The translations under genes and the position numbers were made by a program. Positions 1-7,952 of a stretch of DNA of 64,000 nt are shown here, in pieces. Source of the stretch: Granulicella sp. L46 (GTDB lineage Bacteria > Acidobacteriota > Terriglobia > Terriglobales > Acidobacteriaceae); contig NZ_LMUT01000016.1 of assembly GCF_009765785.1 (NCBI RefSeq), positions 70,212 to 134,211 of the forward strand. The letters run 5' to 3'. The notes under the pieces were generated by a model, which saw nothing but the letters and a program-made list of their open reading frames with translations, was not told the origin of the DNA and did no database searches. Every line of letters begins with the position of its first letter. Within the stretch, counting starts at the first letter, position 1.

Positions 1-2
1 TG

Positions 3-419
3 GCTAGAGAGCGCATGGGTTCGGAGGCGCCATCCAGCTCGCATGCGATCTTCCTCATGGCGAGCGAAGGAGAACCGCGAGCTCTCTCGATCTTCGAGAC
101 AGTCGGTCACTCGCTGGCAATCGCCCTTACCGGGCTTGTGAACACGCTGAATCTGCCTCTTTATCTTCTGGGTGGCGGCGTTTGCGAGGCATGGGAGATG
201 TTTGCTCCGCGCATGTTTCGCGAGCTGCGTGTACGTAGCTACGTGTACCGGCTGACCGAACCGGGCGAGAGAGACCCTGCAGGTCTGGAACGGCATAAGA
301 CTTATATCTTGCGCGCACAGCTTGGCTCTGGAGCGGGTTTGTTGGGCGCTTGTCTCCTGCCGTACGAGCGTCAAGCTTCGACCTCCACCAGTCAGGAGAA
401 CCTGCTTGTCCATAAATAA
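3..419 (+). CDS. ROK-family sugar kinase, C-terminal part (5' end outside the window)
   Basis: The reading frame is open from base 3, so the protein begins before the window. The visible 138 residues look like the C-terminal part of a ROK-family glucokinase: an ALxGLVNTLNLPLYLLGGGVCEAWEMF segment (broken here as ALTGLVNTLNLPLYLLGGG then VCEAWEMF), followed by the usual short C-terminal helix region and a conserved GSGAGLLGACLLPYE ending. ROK kinases phosphorylate hexoses such as glucose in the cytoplasm; the catalytic and zinc-binding parts are not in view. The next gene is a sugar-porter MFS gene whose likely TTG start (406) overlaps the last codons, so transport and phosphorylation were probably translationally coupled. 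The exact substrate cannot be told. Confidence 0.75.
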   Translation, partial: ARERMGSEAPSSSHAIFLMASEGEPRALSIFETVGHSLAIALTGLVNTLNLPLYLLGGGVCEAWEMFAPRMFRELRVRSYVYRLTEPGERDPAGLERHKTYILRAQLGSGAGLLGACLLPYERQASTSTSQENLLVHK

Positions 420-1251
420 ATATGTGGTCCGCAGCACTCTAGTCGGTGCTCTGGGCGGTTTGCTCTTTGGCTTCAATACAGCGGTGATCTCCGGGACCAC
501 AGCAGGGTTAACACATGCCTTCGGGTTGTCAGTGCGGCAGCTTGGAATTACCGTCTCCATTGCCTTATGGGGAACAGTCGTTGGTGCGCTCGCAGCCGGT
601 GTTCTCGGCCAAAGGTATGGCTCTCGGGAGATGCTTCGTCTTACGGCAGTTCTCTATCTGATTTCTTCGATCGGGTGCGCAATTGCGCCAATCCTCCCAC
701 TGCTGCTCGTTGCGCGGTTCCTGGGTGGCTTGGGTATTGGCGGTTCCTCCGTGCTCGGACCTGTGTACATCGCCGAACTGGCTCCGGCACACCTGCGAGG
801 GCGCCTCGTCGGTACGTTTCAGGTCAACATTGTGATCGGTATTTTGCTGGCATACCTTTCGAATTACCTTATCAGCTTGCTCAGGCTTGGGGCGCACGAG
901 TGGCGTTGGGAGTTCGGCGTGGCCAGTGTGCCGGCTTTTATCTTTTTCTGCCTGCTGTTTACGATTCCCCGAAGCGCACGCTGGCTTACCACCCAAAGCC
1001 GGTCTGAACTTGGCAACTTCATTCGCCGTGTGTTCCGTGAACGTCTTGATGGTCTGCACGTGACCATCTTCGCGGAGGGTGAAGTCGGCAGCTGTAAGGT
1101 TATGGGCGGGATTTTGATGGGCGTCTGTAACGACTATGTCGACGACGACGAGGTCGGTGTTGAGCTGAAAAGTTGTGTTGGGGACCGCTTGAGGGGATTG
1201 TTCGATCGCGACAATCGAAGTAAATGCAGGGAGGGTGAGGAAGCAATATAG
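406..1251 (+). pseudogene. MFS sugar porter, truncated after six membrane helices
   Basis: Translation from TTG 406 (AGGAG at 394-398, spacer 7) gives the N-terminal half of a sugar-porter MFS protein: helix 1 with GGLLFGFNTAVISG, the loop RYGSREMLRL, PVYIAELAPAHLRGRLVGTF after helix 4, and the PRSARWL motif after helix 6. Homology stops at about base 1010. The rest of the frame, to 1251, is low-complexity residue that reads through the antisense of a different gene. Sugar porters need twelve helices, so this should be inactive. It follows a ROK kinase gene, the usual partner in sugar uptake. The break coincides with the truncated end of the VWFA-type gene on the opposite strand, which points to a rearrangement junction. 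Confidence 0.8.
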
Positions 1252-1281
1252 TAAAGCCCGCGCCATAAGCCGGTCCCTCAT
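1025..1281 (-). pseudogene. VWFA-related secreted protein, N-terminal fragment
   Basis: On the - strand an ATG at 1281 (or 1266) starts a signal-peptide-like stretch (MARALLYCFLTLPAFTSIVA) followed by FQLNTDLVVVDIVVTDAHQN, PAHNLTAADFTLREDG and QTIKTFTEH. This is the characteristic opening of the VWFA-related domain proteins that are abundant in Acidobacteria: a short Ig-like lead-in before a von Willebrand A domain. Recognisable sequence ends near base 1030. Downstream the frame runs antisense through the truncated MFS gene, so the von Willebrand domain itself is absent. The reading frame stays open to 565, but that part has no family resemblance. I read it as a gene fragment joined head-on to the MFS fragment. 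Confidence 0.7.
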
Positions 1282-1464
1282 GAACACCAACCACATATAA
1301 CACGAAGTGGGTGCGGACAGGTTTGATTCGCCAGAGTCGATGTTCGGCAAAGTCTGGTTATCGGCAGGTTCGGATTCCAGGGCGAAGTTGCCGAAACACC
1401 GTTTTGCGGGAATGAGCGGCTGCTGACGGTAAGCCGACGTACCGTCGCGCGCAAGGATCTGATT

Positions 1465-2322
1465 TTACGGTAGACGAAACCAATCCAAGCCTTCTGTCAC
1501 ATAAGAAGCGAACAAGAAGTCCCGTATGACGGCGATTTTCTCGCCTTGCCAGCCGATCAGCACGAAGTGCGTTGGCCTTTCCATCTCTTCGTTGCAATCG
1601 AAACCAAGCAGGGCCGGCCGGCCTTCGACTGCGCCCAGTACGAATTGCCACCGCGCCTCCTCTGCGTAACGCGTGAAATAGGCGCCGACTTTTTCGCGGC
1701 CCTCCATTTGGACTCGGTTTACGAGATCGAGCTTGACCCCTTCGGCCAGCATTTCTCGAATCGCATCGAAGTCGCCTCCTTGAAACAGAGCCACATATCG
1801 AGAAAGCAGATTGCGTTCCAGATCTGTCATGACCGGCAAACGAATGTCTTCTGGCTCGGCGGCTAGCCGGCGTAGGTTCGCGCGGCCTCGCTGCAGGGCG
1901 GACTTGGCTGCTGCCGTCGTGCATCCCGCGACCGACGCGATCTCTTCTGCGGAATACCCAAGGACGTCTTTCATGACGACCGCACAGCGCTGCAGTTCCG
2001 GGAGCCGCAGGAAGGTCCGAAAGCTGATCGAAACCACCTGCGTCTCCTGCAAAGGGGGGGACGCGAGATCGTCGGGCAACGGGAGGATGTCTTGGCGCGC
2101 CCGGGAGCGCAGAACGTCGAGGCTGGCGTTGTGCGCGATGCGGAACAACCAGCCTTCCACATTGTCCTGAGGCATGTCAGGTGACCATGCCCGAATTGCT
2201 TTGAGCAGCGTCTCCTGTAACACATCTTCGCCATCCACCGTTGAGCCAACCATGCGAGCGCAGTAGCGATGCAGACGTGGACGGAGTTCCTCCAAGCGTT
2301 GATGAAATCCTGCGTTATCCAT
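1465..2322 (-). CDS. ECF-type RNA polymerase sigma factor with C-terminal SnoaL-like domain
   Basis: A 285-residue protein. Residues 1-90 form sigma region 2 (RLHRYCARMVGSTVDGEDVL, LFRIAHNASLDVLRSR) and about 105-160 form region 4 with its helix-turn-helix (VMKDVLGYSAEEIASVAGCT, AKSALQRGRANLRR). Residues ~170-285 are an extra C-terminal domain of the SnoaL/NTF2 type found in ECF41/ECF56-like groups, where it modulates sigma activity instead of a classical anti-sigma factor. No anti-sigma gene is adjacent. The gene sits 13 bp downstream of an ABM-domain gene on the same strand, so the two probably form an operon and may be functionally paired. The regulon is unknown. Confidence 0.85.
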   Translation of the reverse strand: MDNAGFHQRLEELRPRLHRYCARMVGSTVDGEDVLQETLLKAIRAWSPDMPQDNVEGWLFRIAHNASLDVLRSRARQDILPLPDDLASPPLQETQVVSISFRTFLRLPELQRCAVVMKDVLGYSAEEIASVAGCTTAAAKSALQRGRANLRRLAAEPEDIRLPVMTDLERNLLSRYVALFQGGDFDAIREMLAEGVKLDLVNRVQMEGREKVGAYFTRYAEEARWQFVLGAVEGRPALLGFDCNEEMERPTHFVLIGWQGEKIAVIRDFLFASYVTEGLDWFRLP

Positions 2323-2335
2323 GGTTCCACCTTAC

Positions 2336-2641
2336 CTAGCTGGCTTCACTCAGTACAACGTGCCCCTGCATCGACTCGAGCGTGGCAAGCTCCCGAATTT
2401 TCGGGAAATACGCTACCAATCGCGCATCGGAACGCATCATCGCAATATCTTCCTGTGATCTCCATTCCGAATAGATGACAACACTGGCACCGTCACTTGC
2501 AGCAATCAGCCGAGTAGACACCCAGCCTTGCAACCGGCTGATCACATCCCGGGTACTCGCCTCGAGCATTTCGATCACCGTGGCCTGTTTCGACGGCTCC
2601 ATCTTCAGCAGATTTACCAAAACCACAAATTCGTTTTTCAT
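2336..2641 (-). CDS. Antibiotic biosynthesis monooxygenase (ABM) domain protein
   Basis: A 101-residue single-domain protein with the ABM ferredoxin-like fold pattern: an initial strand VVLVNLLKM, a long helix with TVIEMLEASTRDVISRL, the strand GWVSTRLIAASDGASVVIYSEW, and the closing MMRSDARLVAYFPKIREL helix. Such proteins are small dimeric oxygenases or stress-related enzymes acting on quinone-like or haem-like substrates; this one is not assignable to a reaction. Start chosen at ATG 2641, preceded by GGAG about ten bases upstream. It is followed 13 bp later by the ECF sigma factor, suggesting co-transcription. Its own promoter must lie in 2642-2865. Confidence 0.75.
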   Translation of the reverse strand: MKNEFVVLVNLLKMEPSKQATVIEMLEASTRDVISRLQGWVSTRLIAASDGASVVIYSEWRSQEDIAMMRSDARLVAYFPKIRELATLESMQGHVVLSEAS

Positions 2642-2865
2642 CTCAGTTCTCCACTTCCGTGAATTCGCCGTTTTCCTTCTTGGAAACGGCTTACTTCAGG
2701 AACGAAGTTACTATCGAAAACGAATCGGCCTGCTCTACTTTTCTAAAACTGACAGTGGTACTGAGAAGCGGACATCGTCTGCCCTGTCGTCCGTGCCGTT
2801 CCCCGAAAGTCGCGTTTTTGGCAACTATGCCTCGACGTTCCGAAAGCGCGGTTTTTCGCGAGCTG
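2642..2865. other. Intergenic segment between the ABM gene and the TSUP pseudogene
   Basis: About 220 bases. An open frame on the - strand continues from the decayed TSUP gene through this stretch but shows no family resemblance after ALADS-like residues near 2870. It presumably holds the promoter of the ABM-sigma operon. I see no clear -35/-10 pair. Confidence 0.4.
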
Positions 2866-3254
2866 TCGGCTAGGGTATTGGTTTGCTTGGCGGCGTCCGA
2901 TACGTTCTCGGATCTTTGACCGAAGGAAGCTGCCGCGGAGTAGAGCAATACGATGCCGGATACGATGGCGATCTAGTGGGTTGAGACTTTAGCTGTGAGA
3001 TACGCGCTGAGAAGAGCTCCGAGAGTCGTGGCTGTTTCGAGGAACATGCCGACTCTAATGTTGGATAGGCCTTCGGGAACATAGGCAACGGCCGCGCCTG
3101 AGGATGTCGCAATGACGGAGAGCAGCGAGGCACCGATGGCGTATCGGATGTCCACTTCGAATAGGAGCGCGAGCACGGGAACGATGGCGACACCACCGCC
3201 GAGACCAGTGAGAGACCCGAGGAGGCCGGCAACGACCGAGGTGGCGAAGAGCAA
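2866..3254 (-). pseudogene. TSUP/TauE-like permease remnant with in-frame stop and missing C-terminal half
   Basis: The - strand frame gives the N-terminal half of a TSUP-family (TauE/SafE) membrane permease: VVAGLLGSLTGLGGGVAIVP, the strongly conserved RYAIGASLLSVIATSSGAA, and NIRVGMFLETATTLGALL. After KVSTH there is a TAG codon at 2973-2975. The same frame then continues with IAIVSGIVLLYSAAASF, which is the next expected TSUP helix, so the stop is a nonsense mutation and not the gene end. Similarity fades near 2870 and the second half (about 120-150 residues) is absent. The apparent start is TTG 3254, but the frame is open further upstream and overlaps the end of the TolC gene. Not functional as it stands. 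Confidence 0.75.
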
Positions 3255-3286
3255 GCTCGCGAAGAGGATGAGGCTCTCGTGATCTT

Positions 3287-4726
3287 TCAGGGTGCCAGGT
3301 TGCCGCGCGCGAAGTCGAGGGAGCGGAGAGACAGAAGGTAATCGTAGCGCGCGTTGACTGCCGCGACGCTGGCCTGGGTCCCTTGCAGTTGCGCCTGGCT
3401 GAGTTCGACGATGGAGCTCAGGCCTAGTTTGTACCTGGTCTGTGCCAGAGCGAGCGCCTGGGCGGTTTGTTCCCGAAACTGATCAGCAACAGCGATGCGG
3501 CGAAAGGCTGTCTGCGCGTTGAGTAGGGCGATGCGGACATCCCGGGCGATGGAATTAGATAAGTCTTGTGCCTGCTTTTCGGCGGCTTTTTGCCGAAGGC
3601 GGGCCTCCTGCGTTTGGGCATCGATGCGGAAACCGGTGAAGAGCGGGAGAGTAAGGTTCACTCCTCCTGCGGCATACCAGTTGGGGACGAAGACTCCATC
3701 TGGAGCGACGGGCGTGTAGCCTCCCAGCGCCAAGGCGGAGATGGTCGGCAGATGCTGCAGGTGCTGCGCCGTAGCTAACTTCTGGTCGGCCGCGGCATCG
3801 AAGCGGAGGGCTTGGAGATCAGGGCGCTGGGCCTGTGCGGTGGAATTGATAGCCGCAGAGCTATCGGGCGCTGGCGGTGTTGGTGGCGCGGCCTCAGGGT
3901 CTTCGACAGCGCGATAGAGCGTGTCAGCGGGCATAGCAAGCACGGCGGCAAGGGTAGCACTGGCGGAGGCGACTGCGTCCTCGGTGTCGAGTTGGAGGAG
4001 TTGCGCCTGTGAGAGATCGGCTGAGGCGATGTTGAGGTCGAGATCGCTTTTGAGAGCGCTCTTGGTGAGGGCTGAGGTTAGGTTTTGGACATCGCCTCGG
4101 GCGGCGACGGTCGCCTTGGCTACATCGAGCAGAGCCTGAGCGTTGAGCAAACGATAGAAGGCCTCATCGGTCGCGAGCAGGACATCCTGTTCGGTGGCGA
4201 GTGCGGTCTGGTCCTGGGCTTTCTGTTGGAGTTTATTGGAGGCAACCAGGTCACGAGTGTGCCCAAAGTCTGTAATGAGCTGCGACAGCGAACCACCGGT
4301 GCCGGCGTGAGTGTAAAGACGCGAGTCTGTAAGAGCACCGGCGCCGATGCGGGTCGCATCCTCGGCTTTTTCCGCGGTGATGGCGCCGGAGATCTGAGGG
4401 AGCTCGGCCGATCGGGTTTCGCGCGTGACTTGTCCGGCTGCGAGGGCAAGGAGACGATTGGCGGTGATGCGTGGATTATTCCTGAGGGCCAGGCGCTCCG
4501 CCTCAGTGCGTGTGATGGCAGTGGCGGCCGTTGCGGGATTAATGAGGGGTAGCTGTCGGCTTGGAGGCTCGGCTTGAGATTGAGCTTGGACAGCCAGCGG
4601 ATCAGTAGTTGCGTGCCTCAAGGAAGTTGACGGAGGCAGCGGGGCGGCGGGGAGATCGTTCGTGCTGGCCTGCGCGAGCATGGGAAGCGGTGCTGCGAAG
4701 ATGAGAAAGAGGAGGCAAATTTTCAT
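3287..4726 (-). CDS. TolC-family outer-membrane efflux protein
   Basis: A 479-residue protein with an N-terminal signal peptide (MKICLLFLIFAAPLPMLAQA) and two tandem OEP repeats. Each repeat has the typical helical hairpins: EAERLALRNNPRITANRLLA in the first, and DARLRQ/ARYKLGLSSIVELSQAQLQ in the second. TolC trimers make the outer-membrane duct and periplasmic tunnel for RND pumps. The start ATG at 4726 overlaps the stop of the RND pump gene by 4 bases (ATGA), so it is the last gene of the adaptor-pump-duct operon. A proline-rich linker of about 50 residues precedes the first repeat. The substrate is unknown. Confidence 0.9.
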   Translation of the reverse strand: MKICLLFLIFAAPLPMLAQASTNDLPAAPLPPSTSLRHATTDPLAVQAQSQAEPPSRQLPLINPATAATAITRTEAERLALRNNPRITANRLLALAAGQVTRETRSAELPQISGAITAEKAEDATRIGAGALTDSRLYTHAGTGGSLSQLITDFGHTRDLVASNKLQQKAQDQTALATEQDVLLATDEAFYRLLNAQALLDVAKATVAARGDVQNLTSALTKSALKSDLDLNIASADLSQAQLLQLDTEDAVASASATLAAVLAMPADTLYRAVEDPEAAPPTPPAPDSSAAINSTAQAQRPDLQALRFDAAADQKLATAQHLQHLPTISALALGGYTPVAPDGVFVPNWYAAGGVNLTLPLFTGFRIDAQTQEARLRQKAAEKQAQDLSNSIARDVRIALLNAQTAFRRIAVADQFREQTAQALALAQTRYKLGLSSIVELSQAQLQGTQASVAAVNARYDYLLSLRSLDFARGNLAP

Positions 4727-7700
4727 GCGGTCGCCCCGAGCGTCTGCGATGAATCTCCTGAGGGAGCTATGCCGGTGTTTGATCTGCGAGCTTCTATGTG
4801 GCGATGAATGATTAGGTAGGCGCTCGGCACGAGGAAGACCGTAACGACGCCGGAGACGGTGAGGCCGCCGAGGATGGCGCGGGCAAGCGGGGCGTATTGT
4901 TCGCTGCCTGCCTCGATAGCGAGCGCCATGGGGATGAGGCCGAGGACGGTAGCGAGGGTCGTCATAAGGATCGGGCGCAGACGGACCTTACAGGCAGTGA
5001 TGATGGCGTCTTCGAGTTTGTATCCCTGCCCGCGGAGTTGGCCGGTGAACTCGACGATCAGAATGCTATCTGAGACGACGATGCCGGTCATCATGAGAAC
5101 TCCCATGAGGCTCATGATGTTGATGGTGGTGCCGGTGAGGAGAAGGAATAGGATGACGCCCGAGATACCGGGAGGGATGGCGAGCAGAATGATGAAGGGA
5201 TCAACAAACGAAGCGAACTGCGCCATCAGGATCAGGAAGACGAGCACGATCGACATGATGAGGCCGATCGCAAAGGAGCGGAAGGACCGGTTCATATTGT
5301 TGACGGTACCGCGCGCGGCGAGGATCGTTCCATGCGGCGGGTGCATCTCCGTGACGATCTTGTTAACGTCTTTGCTGACAGGGGCAAGGTTCTCCGCTTT
5401 GGGCATCACGTAGACGTCGAAAACGCGGCGGAGCTGGTAATGATCGACTTCGGTCGGCGTGTTGATGGATTGAATGGATGCGACGGTTTCGAGGGGAGTG
5501 GTGGTCTTGCCGTCGGCAGAGCGCAGGGGGATTTGCTTGAAGTCGTTGAGGGTTTGAACCTGTGTCTCTGGATACTGGACCGTGAGCATGTAGTTGTTGC
5601 CGGTCTTCTGGTCAATCCAGTAGCTGGGAGCCACCATTCCGTTGGAGGTCATCGCCGTGATGACACTGTCGACAATGGTTTTTGGGGTTAGACCTTCGAG
5701 GCTTGCCTGCTGACGGTCGATGTTGAGCGCGAGGCCCGGGTAGTCGATGTCCTGAGGGATGAGAACGTCGCTCACACCGGCGACTGCACGCATCTTTCTC
5801 GCAAGCTGTTGTGCAACGGCATAGCCACCGTCCATATCGTTGGTGCTGACCTGGATATCAAAGGGGGCGGGAAGGCCCTGGTTGACGATGGAATCTACGA
5901 GACCTCCGGACTGGAAGTAGGTCTGGACGGCGGGAAGGTCCGCTGCTAGTTTCGCTCGTACGCGCTGCATGCAGACAAAGCTGCTGAGGCTGTGGTCTTC
6001 CTTCAGGCTTACTTGGACGAAGGCGGTATGCATTCCGGAGTTTGGGGTGTAGATCGCTGAGAGGTCGGGCGTGACTCCGATGTTGGAGACGATCATGTTG
6101 AGATCTTTGGGCTCGATGACGTCGCGTACATCCTGCTCGACATGAGCGATGTACTGATCGGTGAGTTCAATACGTGTTCCGGTAGGAGTCTTGACGCTGA
6201 TCACGAATTGACCGGGATCTGTGCGGGGGAAATAGGCTCGGCCAAGAAATGGAGCGAGCGCAAAACTGAGTGCGACGAAGATGGAGAACACAACGATCAC
6301 CAGCGCGGGTCTGGCGAGGCAGTAGTGAATGGCTTTGTCGTAGTGTTCCTGCAGCCAACCGAAGCCCTGATTGAAACGGGAGACGGTGCGGGCAAATAGA
6401 CTGGTTTGGGCGTGACCACCACGCATCCTCTCGGGTACGGGATCGTTACTTTGCGCGGACTCGTGCTCCTCACTATGGCCGGTGCGTTTAATGAAGCGGG
6501 AGCAGAAGAGTGGAACGACGGTCATCGCGACGACGTATGAACAGAAGAGTGCGATGACAACGGCGAGCGCCAGCGCCGTAAAGAGATACTTGCTTACGCC
6601 AGTGAGCAGGACGACGGGGAAGAAAACGATGGCGGTGCTGAAGGTCGCTGCCAACACAGCGAGTTGAACTTCTTTGCCGCCTTCCTGCGAAGCCTTAACC
6701 GGGTCTTCGCCCATCTCGAAGTGGCGAAAGATGTTTTCGAGCACTACGACGGAGTTGTCGATGAGGCGGGAGAGAACGAGGGCCATGCCGCCGAGAACCA
6801 TAGTGTTGATGGAGTCGCCGAACGCCTTCAGGACGAGGAAAGTAGCTATGCAGGAGATTGGGATGGAGAGCAGAACGGCGACTGTGGCACGTATGTTGCC
6901 GAGGAAGAGCAGGATCATGATGCCGGTGAGGCAGAGGCCAATCGCGCCCTCACTGATGACATTCTTGATGGCAGTTTTTACGAAGACGGATTGATCAAAA
7001 ACAACCCTGGTCTCAAGCTGTTGGGGAATATCCAGGAGATGGGCAGTGGCTTTACGGACACCGTTGACGATGGTGATGGTGTTGGAATCGCCGCCCTGCT
7101 TGAGGACGGGAATGTAGACGGAGTGCTGTCCATCGACGCGGACGATGTTGGTCTGGAGCTGGCCGCCGTCGACTGCATGACCTACGTCGCCTACGAGGAT
7201 GGAGGCGTTGCCGACTGTTTTGAGCGGGATGCTGTTGACGTCGTCGGGCGTGGGCACCTGGCTGTTGGCGTAGATGTTGTAGTCCTTGGGGCCGATGCGG
7301 ACGTCGCCGGCGGGAAGGATCAGGTTCGAGTCGTTGACTGCGTGGACAACGTCCATGATGCCGAGCTGCGATGCCTGTAGCTTAAGCGGATCGACATAAA
7401 CCATGATCTGCCGGTAAGTTCCGCCATAGGGCTGGGGAACAGAGGCGCCGGGGACGTTGGCCACCTGATTTCGGACGCTGAACTGTGCGACGTCCTTGAG
7501 CTCGGTCTGATTCATGCCGGCGCCCTTGAGGGTGATGAGACAGACTGGAAGATTTGCTGCGTCGAAACTGAGCACGACGGGTGGGAGGGTTCCCGGCGGC
7601 AGACGGCGCAGGTTCGCCATCGCGAGGTTCGAGATGCTGCTCACCGCTGCTGTCGGGTCAGTGCCAGGCTGGAAGTAAATCTTGATCAGGCTGACGCCAG

Positions 7701-7950
7701 ACATCGAGCGCGATTCAATATGGTCGATGTTGCTTCCGAGGGTAAAGAAGCGCTCATCGCTGTCGGTGATGTTGGATTCGATTTGTTGGGGCGGCATCCC
7801 CGCATAGAACGTCGCGACGACGACGATCGGGATATTGATAGGTGGGAAGAGGTCGACGGGCATGGAAGTGATTGCTGCGACGCCAACGACGACGACGATC
7901 ATGCACGCCATCAGAATGAAGAAGGGATAACGAATCGCAAAGAAGGACAT
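4723..7950 (-). CDS. RND-family efflux pump (AcrB/HAE-like) with altered proton-relay residues
   Basis: A 1075-residue inner-membrane pump with the full RND layout: helix 1, first periplasmic porter loop, helices 2-7, second loop, helices 8-12. Helix 4 reads GMALVLSRLIDNSVVVLEN, with D398-N399 where AcrB has the D407-D408 pair. Helix 10 reads TGIVVSDSILIVEF, with S960-D961 where AcrB has K940-N941. So one relay Asp became Asn, Lys became Ser, and an Asp appears at the adjacent site. Drug/H+ exchange is the family's usual role; this relay suggests a divergent clade. It lies between the adaptor gene (2-bp gap) and tolC (4-bp overlap). A linker between helices 6 and 7 (PVPERMRGGHAQTS) is longer than usual. 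Confidence 0.92.
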   Translation of the reverse strand: MSFFAIRYPFFILMACMIVVVVGVAAITSMPVDLFPPINIPIVVVATFYAGMPPQQIESNITDSDERFFTLGSNIDHIESRSMSGVSLIKIYFQPGTDPTAAVSSISNLAMANLRRLPPGTLPPVVLSFDAANLPVCLITLKGAGMNQTELKDVAQFSVRNQVANVPGASVPQPYGGTYRQIMVYVDPLKLQASQLGIMDVVHAVNDSNLILPAGDVRIGPKDYNIYANSQVPTPDDVNSIPLKTVGNASILVGDVGHAVDGGQLQTNIVRVDGQHSVYIPVLKQGGDSNTITIVNGVRKATAHLLDIPQQLETRVVFDQSVFVKTAIKNVISEGAIGLCLTGIMILLFLGNIRATVAVLLSIPISCIATFLVLKAFGDSINTMVLGGMALVLSRLIDNSVVVLENIFRHFEMGEDPVKASQEGGKEVQLAVLAATFSTAIVFFPVVLLTGVSKYLFTALALAVVIALFCSYVVAMTVVPLFCSRFIKRTGHSEEHESAQSNDPVPERMRGGHAQTSLFARTVSRFNQGFGWLQEHYDKAIHYCLARPALVIVVFSIFVALSFALAPFLGRAYFPRTDPGQFVISVKTPTGTRIELTDQYIAHVEQDVRDVIEPKDLNMIVSNIGVTPDLSAIYTPNSGMHTAFVQVSLKEDHSLSSFVCMQRVRAKLAADLPAVQTYFQSGGLVDSIVNQGLPAPFDIQVSTNDMDGGYAVAQQLARKMRAVAGVSDVLIPQDIDYPGLALNIDRQQASLEGLTPKTIVDSVITAMTSNGMVAPSYWIDQKTGNNYMLTVQYPETQVQTLNDFKQIPLRSADGKTTTPLETVASIQSINTPTEVDHYQLRRVFDVYVMPKAENLAPVSKDVNKIVTEMHPPHGTILAARGTVNNMNRSFRSFAIGLIMSIVLVFLILMAQFASFVDPFIILLAIPPGISGVILFLLLTGTTINIMSLMGVLMMTGIVVSDSILIVEFTGQLRGQGYKLEDAIITACKVRLRPILMTTLATVLGLIPMALAIEAGSEQYAPLARAILGGLTVSGVVTVFLVPSAYLIIHRHIEARRSNTGIAPSGDSSQTLGATA

Positions 7951-7952
7951 GG

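Noticed and set aside
2691-2948. Independent 85-residue protein on the - strand
   Set aside because: Its first half is the continuation of the TSUP gene after the in-frame TAG; the rest has no family likeness.
6664-7380. A 238-codon open frame on the + strand
   Set aside because: Antisense of the RND pump gene; acidic low-complexity translation without family motifs.
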